Below are positions 52,073 to 60,397 of a DNA stretch of 64,000 bases, piece by piece (the first letter of the stretch is position 1; every line of letters begins with the position of its first letter). Below the pieces are notes generated by a model. That model was not told the origin of the DNA, searched no databases, and saw only the letters and a program-made list of their open reading frames with translations. The stretch is from assembly GCF_016907275.1 (NCBI RefSeq), contig NZ_JAFBBP010000001.1:6500001-6564000 (forward strand). The letters are read 5' to 3'. A program made the position numbers and the translations under genes. The DNA is from Micromonospora luteifusca (GTDB lineage: Bacteria > Actinomycetota > Actinomycetes > Mycobacteriales > Micromonosporaceae).

Positions 52073-52548
52073 TGGCGCAGCGACACCGGGCCGCCGTCCG
52101 GGGCGGTCCACGGTGCTGTGCTGGTGCCGGTGCACCGCCAACCGGTGCGCTCATAGAGGGCGGCGGCCGCGGTGCTGCCGGACGCCACCTCGAGCACCAG
52201 ATCGGTCCCACGCGCACTCGCCCACTGCCGGGCCCGGGCCAGCAGAGCGCTGCCCAGCGCCAACCCGCGGGCGGCCGGTATCACGAAGAGGCGAGCCACT
52301 TCGGCGGTGGGCCGGGCAAGCGGCCCGTTCGCCGGGCCGGGCACCCGGTGCACCGCGACGTGCCCGACGACTGTCGCGTCGGCGTCGACGGCGACCCAGG
52401 CGCGGGCCGGGTGCGGTTCGCGTAGCCACCGGTGCGGGTCGGCGGGCCAGTTCAGGGGGTACCCGTCGACCCGGTGAACCTCCCTGAGCCCCGCGACGCA
52501 GCCGTCGAGGTCGGTGACGCGTCGCCGGCGGAGGTGGGGTTCGGTCAC
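51967..52548 (-). CDS. GNAT family N-acetyltransferase
   Basis: A 193-residue acetyltransferase. The acetyl-CoA binding region is VARLFVIPAARGLALGSALLARA, and the chain shows ALYERTGWRC near motif B. GNAT enzymes acetylate amines on small molecules or proteins. The GTG at 52548 overlaps the stop of the upstream acetyltransferase gene as GTGA. The conserved domain ends near residue 160; the last 34 residues are low-complexity and overlap the opposite WYL gene by 106 bp, so a frameshift near the 3' end or an unusual overlap should be considered. Confidence 0.85.
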   Translation of the reverse strand: MTEPHLRRRRVTDLDGCVAGLREVHRVDGYPLNWPADPHRWLREPHPARAWVAVDADATVVGHVAVHRVPGPANGPLARPTAEVARLFVIPAARGLALGSALLARARQWASARGTDLVLEVASGSTAAAALYERTGWRCTGTSTAPWTAPDGGPVSLRHYTLRGDGGPAIAARRRASSAAASLSSGGSNTSTS

Positions 52549-53066
52549 AACTCGTCGAACGGGCGGGCGTAACGGAACTCGCCGCGGATCGACTCCCGCC
52601 ACGCGTGCATCGGTCGGGCCTGGAAATACTCAGGCCCCCACGGCTGCGGCGGGGTGACGCCCAGCTCGACGGCGGGCCGGAACCCGAACCGCGGGTAGTA
52701 GTCGGGATGACCCAGCAGCACCACCAGCGGCTCGTCGTGGGCGTCGGCCGCGCCGAGCACCGCGTGCATCAGCGCCTTCCCGACGCCGCGCCGCTGCCAG
52801 TCGGGCAGCACACCGAGCGGTCCCAGCCCGAGCGCCACCGGCTCACCGGCCACCAGAGCGCGGGTGGCCACCACGTGCCCCACCACCAGGCCGTCGGGGT
52901 CAATCGCCACCAGGGAGTACGCGGGCAGCCAGCCCTCGTCGGCGCGCAGCGCGTCGACCAGGGTCGCCTCGACCGGTACGCCATCGCCGTCGGCCTTGGC
53001 GAAGGCGGCGGAGTGCACCGCCCGGATGGCGTCAGCGTCGGCGGGTGTCTCGCGTCTGATCAGCAC
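52545..53066 (-). CDS. GNAT family N-acetyltransferase (YhbS-like)
   Basis: A 173-residue acetyltransferase with a YhbS-like sequence: IRRETPADADAIRAVHSAAF, GLGPLGVLPDWQRRGVGKAL (acetyl-CoA site) and LLGHPDYYPRFGFRPA. The substrate is unknown. The GTG start at 53066 has no strong ribosome site. It is the first of two translationally coupled GNAT genes, which may have arisen from unrelated members rather than by duplication, because the sequences differ strongly. Confidence 0.9.
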   Translation of the reverse strand: MLIRRETPADADAIRAVHSAAFAKADGDGVPVEATLVDALRADEGWLPAYSLVAIDPDGLVVGHVVATRALVAGEPVALGLGPLGVLPDWQRRGVGKALMHAVLGAADAHDEPLVVLLGHPDYYPRFGFRPAVELGVTPPQPWGPEYFQARPMHAWRESIRGEFRYARPFDEL

Positions 53067-53148
53067 CGCGCCACCCTAAGGCGTGCCCGGGTGCCGGCTC
53101 CACGTGTTTATCGGGCGTCGACTGCCCGCCCGCCAGGCCCGGCGAGGC

Positions 53149-54723
53149 TCACCCGACGGCGGTTGCCGACGGCGGGGCGCTGCCGCCCCGTGGTGCCTGC
53201 GCCGTCATCAGTCGAACGATCTCCGCCTGGTCTGCCGACGAGGGCAGCCCCCATTCCGGCCGGTAGCCGTACACCTCGTGCAGTGGGGTGGAGCCGGTGC
53301 GGCCGTCCAGGATCTCCACGGCGTCCGTGCCGATCAGGCCGGGATGCTCCACGCCGCAGGCCTCGGCGACCTTGGTCAGGTCGCGGCGCAACGTCCGCAG
53401 GTAGTTGGCCGCCCGGACCGACTTCGACGTCGGGTCCACGCCCCGGGTGAGCCACGTGTTCTGAGTGGCGACACCGGTGGGACAGGTGTCCGTGTGGCAC
53501 TTCTGCGCCTGGATGCAGCCGATCGACAGCATCGCCTCGCGACCGACGTTGACCATGTCGCAGCCGAGCGCGAAGGCGACGACGGCGTTGTCCGGCAGGC
53601 CGAGCTTGCCGCTGCCGACAAAGACCACCTGCTCGTGCAGGTCGTGCTCGGCGAAGACCTTGTACACCCGGGAGAAGCCCTGCTGGAACGGGAGCGAAAC
53701 GGAGTCGGTGAAGATCAGCGGCGCGGCGCCGGTGCCACCCTCACCGCCGTCGATCGTCACGAAGTCGACGCCCCGGCCGGTGTCGCGCATCAGGGTGGCC
53801 AGCTCCTGCCAGAAGCCCAGGTCGCCGACCGCCGACTTGATGCCGACCGGTAGGCCCGTCTCGGCGGCCAGCAGTTCCACCCAGTCGAGCAGGCTGTCAC
53901 AGTCGGAGAACTCGGCGTGCCGGGACGGGCTGACGCAGTCCCGCCCGGCGGGGATGCCCCGGGTGGCGGCGATCTCGGCGGACACCTTCGCTCCGGGCAG
54001 CAGCCCACCGAGGCTCGGCTTGGCCCCCTGGCTCAGCTTGATCTCCAACGCCCGCACCGGTGCGCCGGCGGTCAGGTCCTTCAGCCGATCCAGACTGAAC
54101 CGGCCCTGCTCGTCCCGGCAGCCGAAGTACGCCGTCCCGAGCTGGAAGACCAGGTCACCACCGTTGCGGTGGTACGGCGACAGGCCTCCTTCGCCGGTGT
54201 TCTGCAGGCAGCCGGCGAGCGCGGCCCCCTTGTTCAGTGCGGCGATGGCGTTGCCGGAGAGCGAGCCGAAGCTCATCCCGGAGATGTTGACCACCGACTC
54301 CGGTCGGAACGCGCCGGGCCGCCCACGGGCCGCGCCGAGCACCTTCGCGCAGGGCAACCGCACGTCGTGCCCGGCGGTCGGCGTCGACGGCGGCACCGCC
54401 CGGCCGAACGTGCGGTGCTTGATGATCGGGTACCCGGGGGTGTGTTCGATGTCGTTGTCCGTGCCGAAGCCGAAGTAGTTGTTCTCCTGCTTGGCCGACG
54501 CGTACACCCAGCGGCGCTGGTCGCGGGTGAACGGCCGTTCCTCGTCGTTGCCGGCCACGATGTACTGCCGAAGCTCCGGCCCGATCGCCTCCAACAGATA
54601 ACGGGCGCGGCCGAGCACCGGAAAGTTACGCAGCAGCGCATGGTCGCGCTGGATCAGATCCCGCGCGGCGAGCGCCGCGACGGCGGCGGCGACAGCGGGT
54701 ACGGTTCGACGGGCCCATCTCAT
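53149..54723 (-). CDS. FMN-binding glutamate synthase family protein
   Basis: A 524-residue protein with an N-terminal membrane-like segment (about 8-25) and the FMN- and iron-sulfur-binding half of glutamate synthase. Visible motifs are FGSLSGNAIAALNKGA, GGLSPYHRNGGDLVFQ, FVTIDGGEGGTGAAP, GSGKLG and CIQAQKCHTDTCPTGVAT (the 3Fe-4S cysteines). It lacks the amidotransferase domain, so it is not a full glutamate synthase. Related single-domain proteins have unknown electron donors and substrates. ATG 54723 or the GTG three codons earlier begins the frame. Confidence 0.88.
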   Translation of the reverse strand: MRWARRTVPAVAAAVAALAARDLIQRDHALLRNFPVLGRARYLLEAIGPELRQYIVAGNDEERPFTRDQRRWVYASAKQENNYFGFGTDNDIEHTPGYPIIKHRTFGRAVPPSTPTAGHDVRLPCAKVLGAARGRPGAFRPESVVNISGMSFGSLSGNAIAALNKGAALAGCLQNTGEGGLSPYHRNGGDLVFQLGTAYFGCRDEQGRFSLDRLKDLTAGAPVRALEIKLSQGAKPSLGGLLPGAKVSAEIAATRGIPAGRDCVSPSRHAEFSDCDSLLDWVELLAAETGLPVGIKSAVGDLGFWQELATLMRDTGRGVDFVTIDGGEGGTGAAPLIFTDSVSLPFQQGFSRVYKVFAEHDLHEQVVFVGSGKLGLPDNAVVAFALGCDMVNVGREAMLSIGCIQAQKCHTDTCPTGVATQNTWLTRGVDPTSKSVRAANYLRTLRRDLTKVAEACGVEHPGLIGTDAVEILDGRTGSTPLHEVYGYRPEWGLPSSADQAEIVRLMTAQAPRGGSAPPSATAVG

Positions 54724-54793
54724 GCCCGGCACTCTTTCCGCCCACGCCGTGGGCCAAACCGGCGCGCGTCTGTTTGCGCTGGTGATATGCCAC

Positions 54794-54824
54794 GCGGCGG
54801 TGCGGGTACGCCCCGCACCGCCGC
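54794..54824 (-). terminator. Terminator after the amidase gene
   Basis: Perfect 13-bp arms GCGGCGGTGCGGG / CCCGCACCGCCGC with a 5-nt loop, 17 bp beyond the amidase stop codon. Confidence 0.8.
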
Positions 54825-54840
54825 CGTCGTCCTCGTCGGA

Positions 54841-55971
54841 TCAGCGGTGCTGGTACGACTGGCGGACCGAGCCGCCGACGATCGTGCACCACGTGCTCGT
54901 GCTGAGCTTGCCGTTGCGGGGCAGGCCGTGCAGCGCCTGCAGGTCCTGCACCGCCGTCCGGGTGGCGTGGTCGTACGCCCCGGTGACGGTGACCGCGTAC
55001 CCCTTGGTGGCGAGGATCTCCTGCACGGCCGTGACCGGCGCGCCGGTGGCGTGCTGGTCCAACTCCGGTGCCAGCGTCTCCCAGGTCGGCGGGGTGAGGG
55101 TGGCGTCCACGTCGACTGGAATGCCGTTGCGGGCCTGCCAGTCCTGCACGGCGGTCACGGTGGCGGCGTCGAACGTGCCACTGACCGTCACCGCGTAGCC
55201 CCGGTAGGCGAGCAGGTGCTGCACCACCCGGACCGAGGGGGAGTTGACGAAACGCCACAGGTCCGGCCAGCGGCGTGCCGGCACGTCACCCAGCTTGGTG
55301 CCGAGGGCCGCGTGGACCCGCCGCCGCAGGTCCGGGAACTGCCGGTAGAAGGCGGCGCCCGGGCACTCGGTGGTGCGGAAGTCCCAGTGGCCGAAGATGT
55401 CGTGCGCGTGCAGCCCGTACTGGCGGCAGATGGTGACGCAGAGCTTGACCAGCGAGTCGGTCAGCGCCTCCGGCGGCGTCTCGGTGACGTAGGTGCCCTC
55501 GTTCTCGATGCCGATGGCCCGGCCGTTCTCGCCCGGGCAGTGCGCAGAGATCATTTGCCGGTCGCCGGCTTCGAGTCGCTCCAGGCTGCCCCGGCGGCCC
55601 TCCAGCACGTAGCCGCCCCGACTCACCGTGAAGTGCTGGCCGGTGTCCGACCAGCCGTTGCCGTCGATGTGCAGGTCCTGGCAGTCGTGGGCCAGCTTGA
55701 CGGCCTGCTCGCGCGAGTAGTCGGTGACGTTCGGGAACGCCATGTGGTGCACGATGATCTTGTTGGTGGCGGTGGCGCTGACCGACAGCGGGTCCTTCGG
55801 TGGGCGGGCGGCCCACTCGTCACAGCTGATGATCCAGTCCAGGTCGGTGCCCGGGGCGGCGTGGGCCGCGCCGGGGAAGGCGAGTTCGCTCCCGACGACG
55901 GCGACCGTGGCGGCGCCGAGACCGGCCCGCAGCAGCGTGCGGCGATCCACTTCGGAATGATCGACGTGCAT
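54841..55971 (-). CDS. Tat-exported N-acetylmuramoyl-L-alanine amidase with two peptidoglycan-binding domains
   Basis: A 376-residue wall hydrolase. The N-terminus DRRTLLRAGLGAATVAVVG is a twin-arginine signal. Residues 45-205 form an Amidase_2 (PGRP-like) domain with zinc residues in KIIVHHMAF, HCPGEN and FGHWDFRTTECPG. Two PG_binding_1 repeats follow (about 235-300 and 310-370). It should cut the bond between MurNAc and L-alanine outside the cell. ATG 55971 has GGAGG at proper spacing. A terminator follows. Confidence 0.92.
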   Translation of the reverse strand: MHVDHSEVDRRTLLRAGLGAATVAVVGSELAFPGAAHAAPGTDLDWIISCDEWAARPPKDPLSVSATATNKIIVHHMAFPNVTDYSREQAVKLAHDCQDLHIDGNGWSDTGQHFTVSRGGYVLEGRRGSLERLEAGDRQMISAHCPGENGRAIGIENEGTYVTETPPEALTDSLVKLCVTICRQYGLHAHDIFGHWDFRTTECPGAAFYRQFPDLRRRVHAALGTKLGDVPARRWPDLWRFVNSPSVRVVQHLLAYRGYAVTVSGTFDAATVTAVQDWQARNGIPVDVDATLTPPTWETLAPELDQHATGAPVTAVQEILATKGYAVTVTGAYDHATRTAVQDLQALHGLPRNGKLSTSTWCTIVGGSVRQSYQHR

Positions 55972-56184
55972 TGACATCTCCTCCTGCGGCCGACGGCGGG
56001 GATGAAAAGTAGCTCCAGTGGCCGCACGTGCTCCGGAGGATATTGCCAAAACTCACCCGCGCGCTAGAGGGCCCGGTGCGCGAACTGGCCGGTCGGCCCG
56101 TGCGGGGTCGGCGTTTCCGCGCACCCGGTCGGGGGTAGGTCCGGGAACGACCATCCCGGCTGCCCCGCGTAAAGGAATGACCAC

Positions 56185-57273
56185 ATGAGTGACAACGTCA
56201 GCGACGCGGTGGGCGACGCCCTCCGCTCGGTGATGCTCTTCGTGCCCAAGGCCGTCGCCTTCCTGGCGATCCTGGTGGCCGGATGGCTGATCGCCAAGGC
56301 CGTGTTGAAGATCGTGGAGAAGGTCCTGGAGCGGGTGGGCTTCGACCGTGCCGTCGAACGCGGGGGCGTTCGCCGGGCCTTGAGTCGCTCCCGGTACGAC
56401 GCCAGCGACATCGTCGCGAAGCTCGTCTACTACGCCGTACTGCTGTTCACCCTCCAACTCGCCTTCGGCATCTGGGGACCGAACCCGATCTCCGACCTGC
56501 TCGGCGCGGTGATCTCGTGGCTGCCCCGCGCCTTCGTCGCGATCGTCATCGTCGTGGTCGCCGCCGCCATCGCCAACGCGCTCAAGGACATCATCAGCGG
56601 TGCGCTCGGCGGCCTGTCGTACGGCCGGGTGCTGGCCAACATCGCCTCGGTGTTCATCCTCGGCCTCGGCGTCATCGCGGCGCTGAACCAGATCGGCGTG
56701 GCCACCGCGGTCACCACTCCCGTGCTGATCGCCGTGCTGGCCACCGTCGGCGGGATCCTCGTCGTCGGGGTCGGCGGTGGCCTGATCCGTCCAATGCAGA
56801 GCCGATGGGAGGGGTGGCTGACCCGTGCCGAGCAGGAGTCGCAGCTGATCGCCTCGCACGCCCGCGCCTACCGGGACGGCCGCCGCGACGCCGAGGCCGA
56901 GCAGGCCCGACTCTCGACCGTCACCACCGGACCGGGTGCTGACCCGACCCGGCCGTCGACCGTCGGCTCCGATCCCGAGGCCACCCAGGTGGTGACCCGG
57001 CCCGCCGACGCGGACGCAACCCAGGTGGTGACCCGGCCCGCCGACCCCGAGGCCACCCAGGTGGTGACCCGACCCGCCGACGATCACACGGACACGACCC
57101 AGGTGGTGGGCCGAGGCGACGACGCTGACACGACCCAGGTGGTCGGCCGAGGCGGTGGCGACGCCGACACGACCCAGGTGGTGAGCCCCGGCGGCGCGGT
57201 GCCCGGCCAGCGCGCCAGCGACGACAGCGAGGCCACCACGGTCATCCCGCCGCTCGACCCGAACCGACGCTGA
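56185..57273 (+). CDS. MscS-like mechanosensitive channel protein with TQVV-repeat cytoplasmic tail
   Basis: A 362-residue protein with an N-terminal membrane region of about five helices (residues 15-215) in the style of small-conductance mechanosensitive channels that carry conserved TM-helix repeats. The C-terminal 100 residues are hydrophilic and contain six TQVV repeats, with threonines at 267, 279, 291, 305, 317 and 330, and an ATTVI ending. Such threonine motifs with acidic flanks resemble phosphorylation sites of PknB-type kinases and docking sites for FHA domains. It should open on membrane tension; kinase regulation is inferred. Confidence 0.85.
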   Translation: MSDNVSDAVGDALRSVMLFVPKAVAFLAILVAGWLIAKAVLKIVEKVLERVGFDRAVERGGVRRALSRSRYDASDIVAKLVYYAVLLFTLQLAFGIWGPNPISDLLGAVISWLPRAFVAIVIVVVAAAIANALKDIISGALGGLSYGRVLANIASVFILGLGVIAALNQIGVATAVTTPVLIAVLATVGGILVVGVGGGLIRPMQSRWEGWLTRAEQESQLIASHARAYRDGRRDAEAEQARLSTVTTGPGADPTRPSTVGSDPEATQVVTRPADADATQVVTRPADPEATQVVTRPADDHTDTTQVVGRGDDADTTQVVGRGGGDADTTQVVSPGGAVPGQRASDDSEATTVIPPLDPNRR

Positions 57274-57287
57274 CACACGGCGGCACC

Positions 57288-57322
57288 AGCGGGGTGGGGC
57301 CCCTCCGGGGTCCCACCCCGCT
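57288..57322 (+). terminator. Terminator after the channel gene
   Basis: AGCGGGGTGGG and CCCACCCCGCT arms (11 bp) enclose GCCCCTCCGGGGT, which can pair further. Confidence 0.7.
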
Positions 57323-57374
57323 CACGCGCTGACCGGCAGGTCGAAAACGCTGGCCGGCGCCAGCGCCGCGCGTC

Positions 57375-57380
57375 TAGCAT
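57375..57380 (+). promoter_or_regulatory. -10 element TAGCAT of a leaderless transcript
   Basis: TAGCAT ends six bases before ATG 57387, so transcription would begin exactly at the ATG of the five-codon uORF. No good -35 is seen. Confidence 0.5.
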
Positions 57381-57386
57381 CGCGGC

Positions 57387-57404
57387 ATGACCTGGCGACA
57401 TTGA
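57387..57404 (+). CDS. Five-codon leader uORF (MTWRH)
   Basis: ATG ACC TGG CGA CAT TGA, placed exactly at the predicted start of transcription, 82 bp before the MFS gene. Following hairpins can pair in alternative ways around the ribosome site of the MFS gene (57424-57481). Such very short leaders regulate resistance genes by ribosome stalling. Translation is inferred from position only. Confidence 0.4.
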   Translation: MTWRH

Positions 57405-57423
57405 TCCCGCAGCGCAGGCCGAT

Positions 57424-57481
57424 CCCGTGGGCCACCACGGGCACCGCACGACCGGTGTCCGTCTCCACTCCCACGGGAAGG
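57424..57481 (+). promoter_or_regulatory. Alternative hairpins controlling the MFS ribosome site
   Basis: CCCGTGG (57424-57430) pairs with CCACGGG (57435-57441), or extended CCCGTGGG (57424-57431) pairs with CCCACGGG (57470-57477). The second pairing covers the start of the ribosome site GGGAAGG (57475-57481). The two are mutually exclusive. Confidence 0.45.
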
Positions 57482-57485
57482 TTTC

Positions 57486-58775
57486 ATGATCCACCTCGCC
57501 TCGCGTGTGCCCGACCCGGCGGTCCGCCGGCTGACGGCCACCCTCTACGGGTACGCGTTCCTCAGTGACGTCGTCCTGCTCTACCCGCTGTACGTGGTGT
57601 TCTTCGCCGACACCGGGCTGTCGGTGGGGCAGATCTCCTCGCTCTTCGTCGTCTGGTCGGCCGCCGGCATCCTGTTCGAGGTGCCGTCCGGCGCGTGGGC
57701 CGACGTGGTGTCCCGCCGCCTGCTGCTGTGCCTCGCTCCGCTGGTGACCGCCGCCGCCTTCGCGCTGTGGGTGCTGGTGCCGTCGTACCCGGCGTTCGCG
57801 GTTGGTTTCCTGCTCTGGGGCGCCGCCGGGGCGTTGGTCTCCGGCGCGCTGGAGGCGCTGGTCTGGACCGAGCTGGACCGGCTCGGCGCGGTCGGCCGCT
57901 ACGCCCGGGTGCTCGGCCGTGCGCGCACGGCGGGTGTGCTGGGCGTGGTGTCCTCCGGAGTGCTCGCCGGCCCGGTGTTCGCCGTCGGCGGGTACCCGGT
58001 GGTCGGCGCGGCCAGCGTGCTCGCCTGCCTGCTCGCCACAGTGGTCGCCACCCGGTTTCCGGAGCACCGTCCACCGGCCGCCGACGTGGCCGGGGAACGC
58101 GAGCCCGGGACCGCCCCAGCCGCCGGCCCGGACGACGATGGTGACCTGGGTTGGTGGGACACGTTGCGGGCCGGGGTGGCGCAGGTTCGCACACGCCCGC
58201 CGGTACGGGCCGCCGTGCTGCTGGTCGCCGTCGTGGCTGCCGACTGGGGTGCTCTGGACGAGTTCACCCCGCTGCTGGCCCTGGACATCGGCGTCGGAGC
58301 GCAGGCCGTGCCACTGCTGCTCCTGCTGCTCTGGGCAGGGGTGACCGTCGGCGGGCTGCTCGCCCCGGCGGGGGAGCGGTTGAGTCACCGGGGTTACGCC
58401 GCTCTGCTGGGCCTGGTCGGCATCGCGCTGGCCGGCGGCGCCCTTCTTGAGCACCCGGCCGGGTTCGTGCTGCTCGCGGTGGCGTTCGGGGCCGCGCAAC
58501 TGGCCACCGTGCTGGCCGACGCGCGGCTCCAGGCCCGGATCACCGGCAGCAGCCGCGCCACCGTCACCTCGATGGCGGGGATGGCCACCGACGTGCTGAT
58601 CATCGGGACGTACGCCTGCTTTGGCCTGCTCGCCACGGCGGCCGGCAACGCGGTGGCGTTCGCGGTGACGGCCGGGCCGTACCTCATCGTGGGGCTGGTG
58701 GTGCTGACCCGCCACCGGCGCACCGCGGCGGTGCCCGGCGGTGTCGCCGCGGCCACCGCGAACGTTCCCGACTGA
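57486..58775 (+). CDS. MFS transporter (12-helix, DHA1-like)
   Basis: A 429-residue membrane protein with about 12 helices. The motif-A-like segment between helices 2 and 3 is VPSGAWADVVSRRLLL, and there are several Gly-rich helices (GVLGVVSSGVLAGPVFAVGGYP). Its closest pattern is that of actinobacterial MFS proteins annotated as drug or metabolite exporters. The substrate is unknown. The ribosome site GGGAAGG lies close to the ATG. A five-codon uORF and alternative hairpins precede it, hinting at inducible translation. Confidence 0.85.
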   Translation: MIHLASRVPDPAVRRLTATLYGYAFLSDVVLLYPLYVVFFADTGLSVGQISSLFVVWSAAGILFEVPSGAWADVVSRRLLLCLAPLVTAAAFALWVLVPSYPAFAVGFLLWGAAGALVSGALEALVWTELDRLGAVGRYARVLGRARTAGVLGVVSSGVLAGPVFAVGGYPVVGAASVLACLLATVVATRFPEHRPPAADVAGEREPGTAPAAGPDDDGDLGWWDTLRAGVAQVRTRPPVRAAVLLVAVVAADWGALDEFTPLLALDIGVGAQAVPLLLLLLWAGVTVGGLLAPAGERLSHRGYAALLGLVGIALAGGALLEHPAGFVLLAVAFGAAQLATVLADARLQARITGSSRATVTSMAGMATDVLIIGTYACFGLLATAAGNAVAFAVTAGPYLIVGLVVLTRHRRTAAVPGGVAAATANVPD

Positions 58776-58819
58776 CCAGTGCCCGGCGGCGGCCGGTGTG
58801 GCCGCCGCCGGGAGCCCGC

Positions 58820-59206
58820 TCAGGAGGACAGGTGCAGGAACGACCACTGGTGGCCGTCGAGGTCCCGGAAGCCGCGCATGTACATCGGCCCGTTGGCCAC
58901 TCCCGGCCCGAGCGACTCCCCACCGGCGACCGCCGCCCGGTCGACCAGTTCGTCGACCTGCTCCCGGCTCGGCGCCGACAACCCCACGATGACCTCACGG
59001 CTGGTGGCGGTGTCCGGGGTGGCGACCCCGGTGTACGTCTCGAAGGCCGAGCGGACGTGCAACATCAGCCGCGTGCTGTCGGAGATGGTGAGCGCCAGGC
59101 TGTCCCCGGCCGGCTCGGACTGGTCGCTGGTGAAGCCGAGCGCCCGGTAGAACTCGGCGGCGGTGCTCAGGTCACGCACCGGCAGGTTGATGAACGTCAT
59201 GGTCAT
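58820..59206 (-). CDS. VOC (glyoxalase-like) family protein
   Basis: A 128-residue protein with the VOC fold: FINLPVRDLSTAAEFYRALGF at the N-terminus and MRGFRDLDGHQWSFLHL at the C-terminus, a pattern of the PhnB or extradiol-like lactoylglutathione lyase relatives. ATG 59206 has ACGGAGACC upstream. It lies 30 bp downstream of the truncated SRPBCC remnant and was probably cotranscribed with the intact ancestor of that gene. Such VOC-SRPBCC pairs are common in actinobacteria. Confidence 0.88.
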   Translation of the reverse strand: MTMTFINLPVRDLSTAAEFYRALGFTSDQSEPAGDSLALTISDSTRLMLHVRSAFETYTGVATPDTATSREVIVGLSAPSREQVDELVDRAAVAGGESLGPGVANGPMYMRGFRDLDGHQWSFLHLSS

Positions 59207-59236
59207 CGGTGGTCTCCGTTCGACTCGAGCAGTTCC

Positions 59237-59458
59237 TTACGCGGCGAGCCGTTCCCGCCAGTACGCCTTGAGCTCCGCGGCCTGCTCGGCCCCGGTCAGC
59301 TTCTCGTGCAGGACGTTGACCCGGGCCTTCGACTCGCCGACAGCGTCGAAGCCGACGACGATCCGGGTGGGGCCACCGGCCCAGTCCGCTCGGAAGCTGC
59401 GGGGCGCGGTGGTGGTGCGGACGCGTACGTCGACGTCGGGAAGCGCCGAGTGGGGCAT
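59237..59458 (-). pseudogene. C-terminal remnant of an SRPBCC (AHSA1-like) domain protein
   Basis: Seventy-three residues, VRTTTAPRSFRADWAGGPTR then KARVNVLHEKLTGAEQAAEL and KAYWRERLAA, match the last third of a SRPBCC-domain protein that is normally about 190 residues long. No ribosome site precedes ATG 59458, and the N-terminal part is absent from the 130 bp upstream. It is most likely a truncated gene; a short functional protein cannot be excluded. Confidence 0.65.
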
Positions 59459-59588
59459 ATGGCGCCACGTCCCGAGGGCTCAGGCCCCGTTGCCTCCGCG
59501 TTGCCGGCGGCGTGAGCGCCGGGAGGGAGGTGCGGCGCAGGACTACGCCGAGGTCATCCTACGCCCACTCCGGGTGTCGGCGCAGCCG

Positions 59589-60008
59589 TCAGGGCTGGTC
59601 GCCGTCGAGGTAGACCCATCGGCCGTCCTCGCGAACGAACCGGCTGTGCTCAGTCAACGCGCCGGGCCGGCCCGCGTCCCGGTAGTGGGCGTGGAACGTC
59701 ACCGTGCCGGCGGTGTCGAGCAGGCCACCCCGCTCGGTCTCGACGATCTCCAGTCGGGTCCACCGCTGCCCGGGGTCCAGTTCGAGGAGGGCGGGGCGCG
59801 TCGAGGAATGCCAGCTGCGCAGCAGGTAGCCGGTGTCGCCGAGGGCGAAGGCGCTGAACCGGGAGCGCATCAACGCCTCGGCCGTCGGTGCCTCCGCGTC
59901 GCCGTGGTGAAACGGGGCGCAGCAGTCCGCGTACGCCCGGCCGGAGCCGCACGGGCAGACCCGTACCGTCGTCGTGTCCGCCCGCCGTCGTGCCGCACCC
60001 TTACCCAC
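59589..60008 (-). CDS. YchJ-like (UPF0225) protein with SEC-C zinc motif
   Basis: A 139-residue protein. The N-terminal CPCGSGRAYADCCAPFH motif is a SEC-C zinc-binding site, like that on SecA. The remainder is an NTF2-like fold of the YchJ family (EALMRSRFSAFALGD, LLRSWHSSTRP, RFVREDGRWVYLDGD). Function unknown; ribosome or SecA association is a guess from the zinc motif. The GTG at 60008 begins the family-typical region; the longer frame upstream is a shadow. Confidence 0.88.
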   Translation of the reverse strand: MGKGAARRRADTTTVRVCPCGSGRAYADCCAPFHHGDAEAPTAEALMRSRFSAFALGDTGYLLRSWHSSTRPALLELDPGQRWTRLEIVETERGGLLDTAGTVTFHAHYRDAGRPGALTEHSRFVREDGRWVYLDGDQP

Positions 60009-60055
60009 CCCGCCATCCTGCCGCACCGCCAGCCGGCCCCGGAGACCGACCGTCG

Positions 60056-60397
60056 CTACTTCAGTGACACCGGCCGTTTCGCGACCCGGTCGTCGCCGGA
60101 CGACAGGCCACGTAGGTGCCGAACCAGCCAGGGCAGCAGGTGCCGGCGGGTCCAGGCCAGCTCCGCGCCGAGCACCTCGCCGCGGCGCCGCCGTGCTGCC
60201 GGCGGCAACGGCCGCGTCCACGAGCCGTCGAACCCGGGCAGACCCGCGGTGTACGCCAGTGCGGCGGCGATCCGCTCGTGCCCGGCGCTGTTGGCGTGCA
60301 GCCGGTCGTCGCTCCACAGCCGGGGATCGGAGGCGATCGGGTGGGCGCCCAGATCGAGCAGGGTGGCGCCGGTCTGCGCGGTGGCGACCCGCAGCTC
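60056..60397 (-). pseudogene. 3' remnant of an SGNH/GDSL hydrolase gene
   Basis: A minus-strand frame without a start codon encodes about 112 residues with typical SGNH C-terminal sequence: TGATLLDLGAHP, DPRLWSDDRLHANSAGHERI (catalytic D and H block), AALAYTAGLPGFDGSW, then TRRHLLPWLVRHLRGLSSGD and TAG. The N-terminal GDSL part with the serine is missing. The homology begins one base after the corA stop codon, so a deletion or rearrangement joined the two. The fragment is too short to be functional. Confidence 0.8.
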
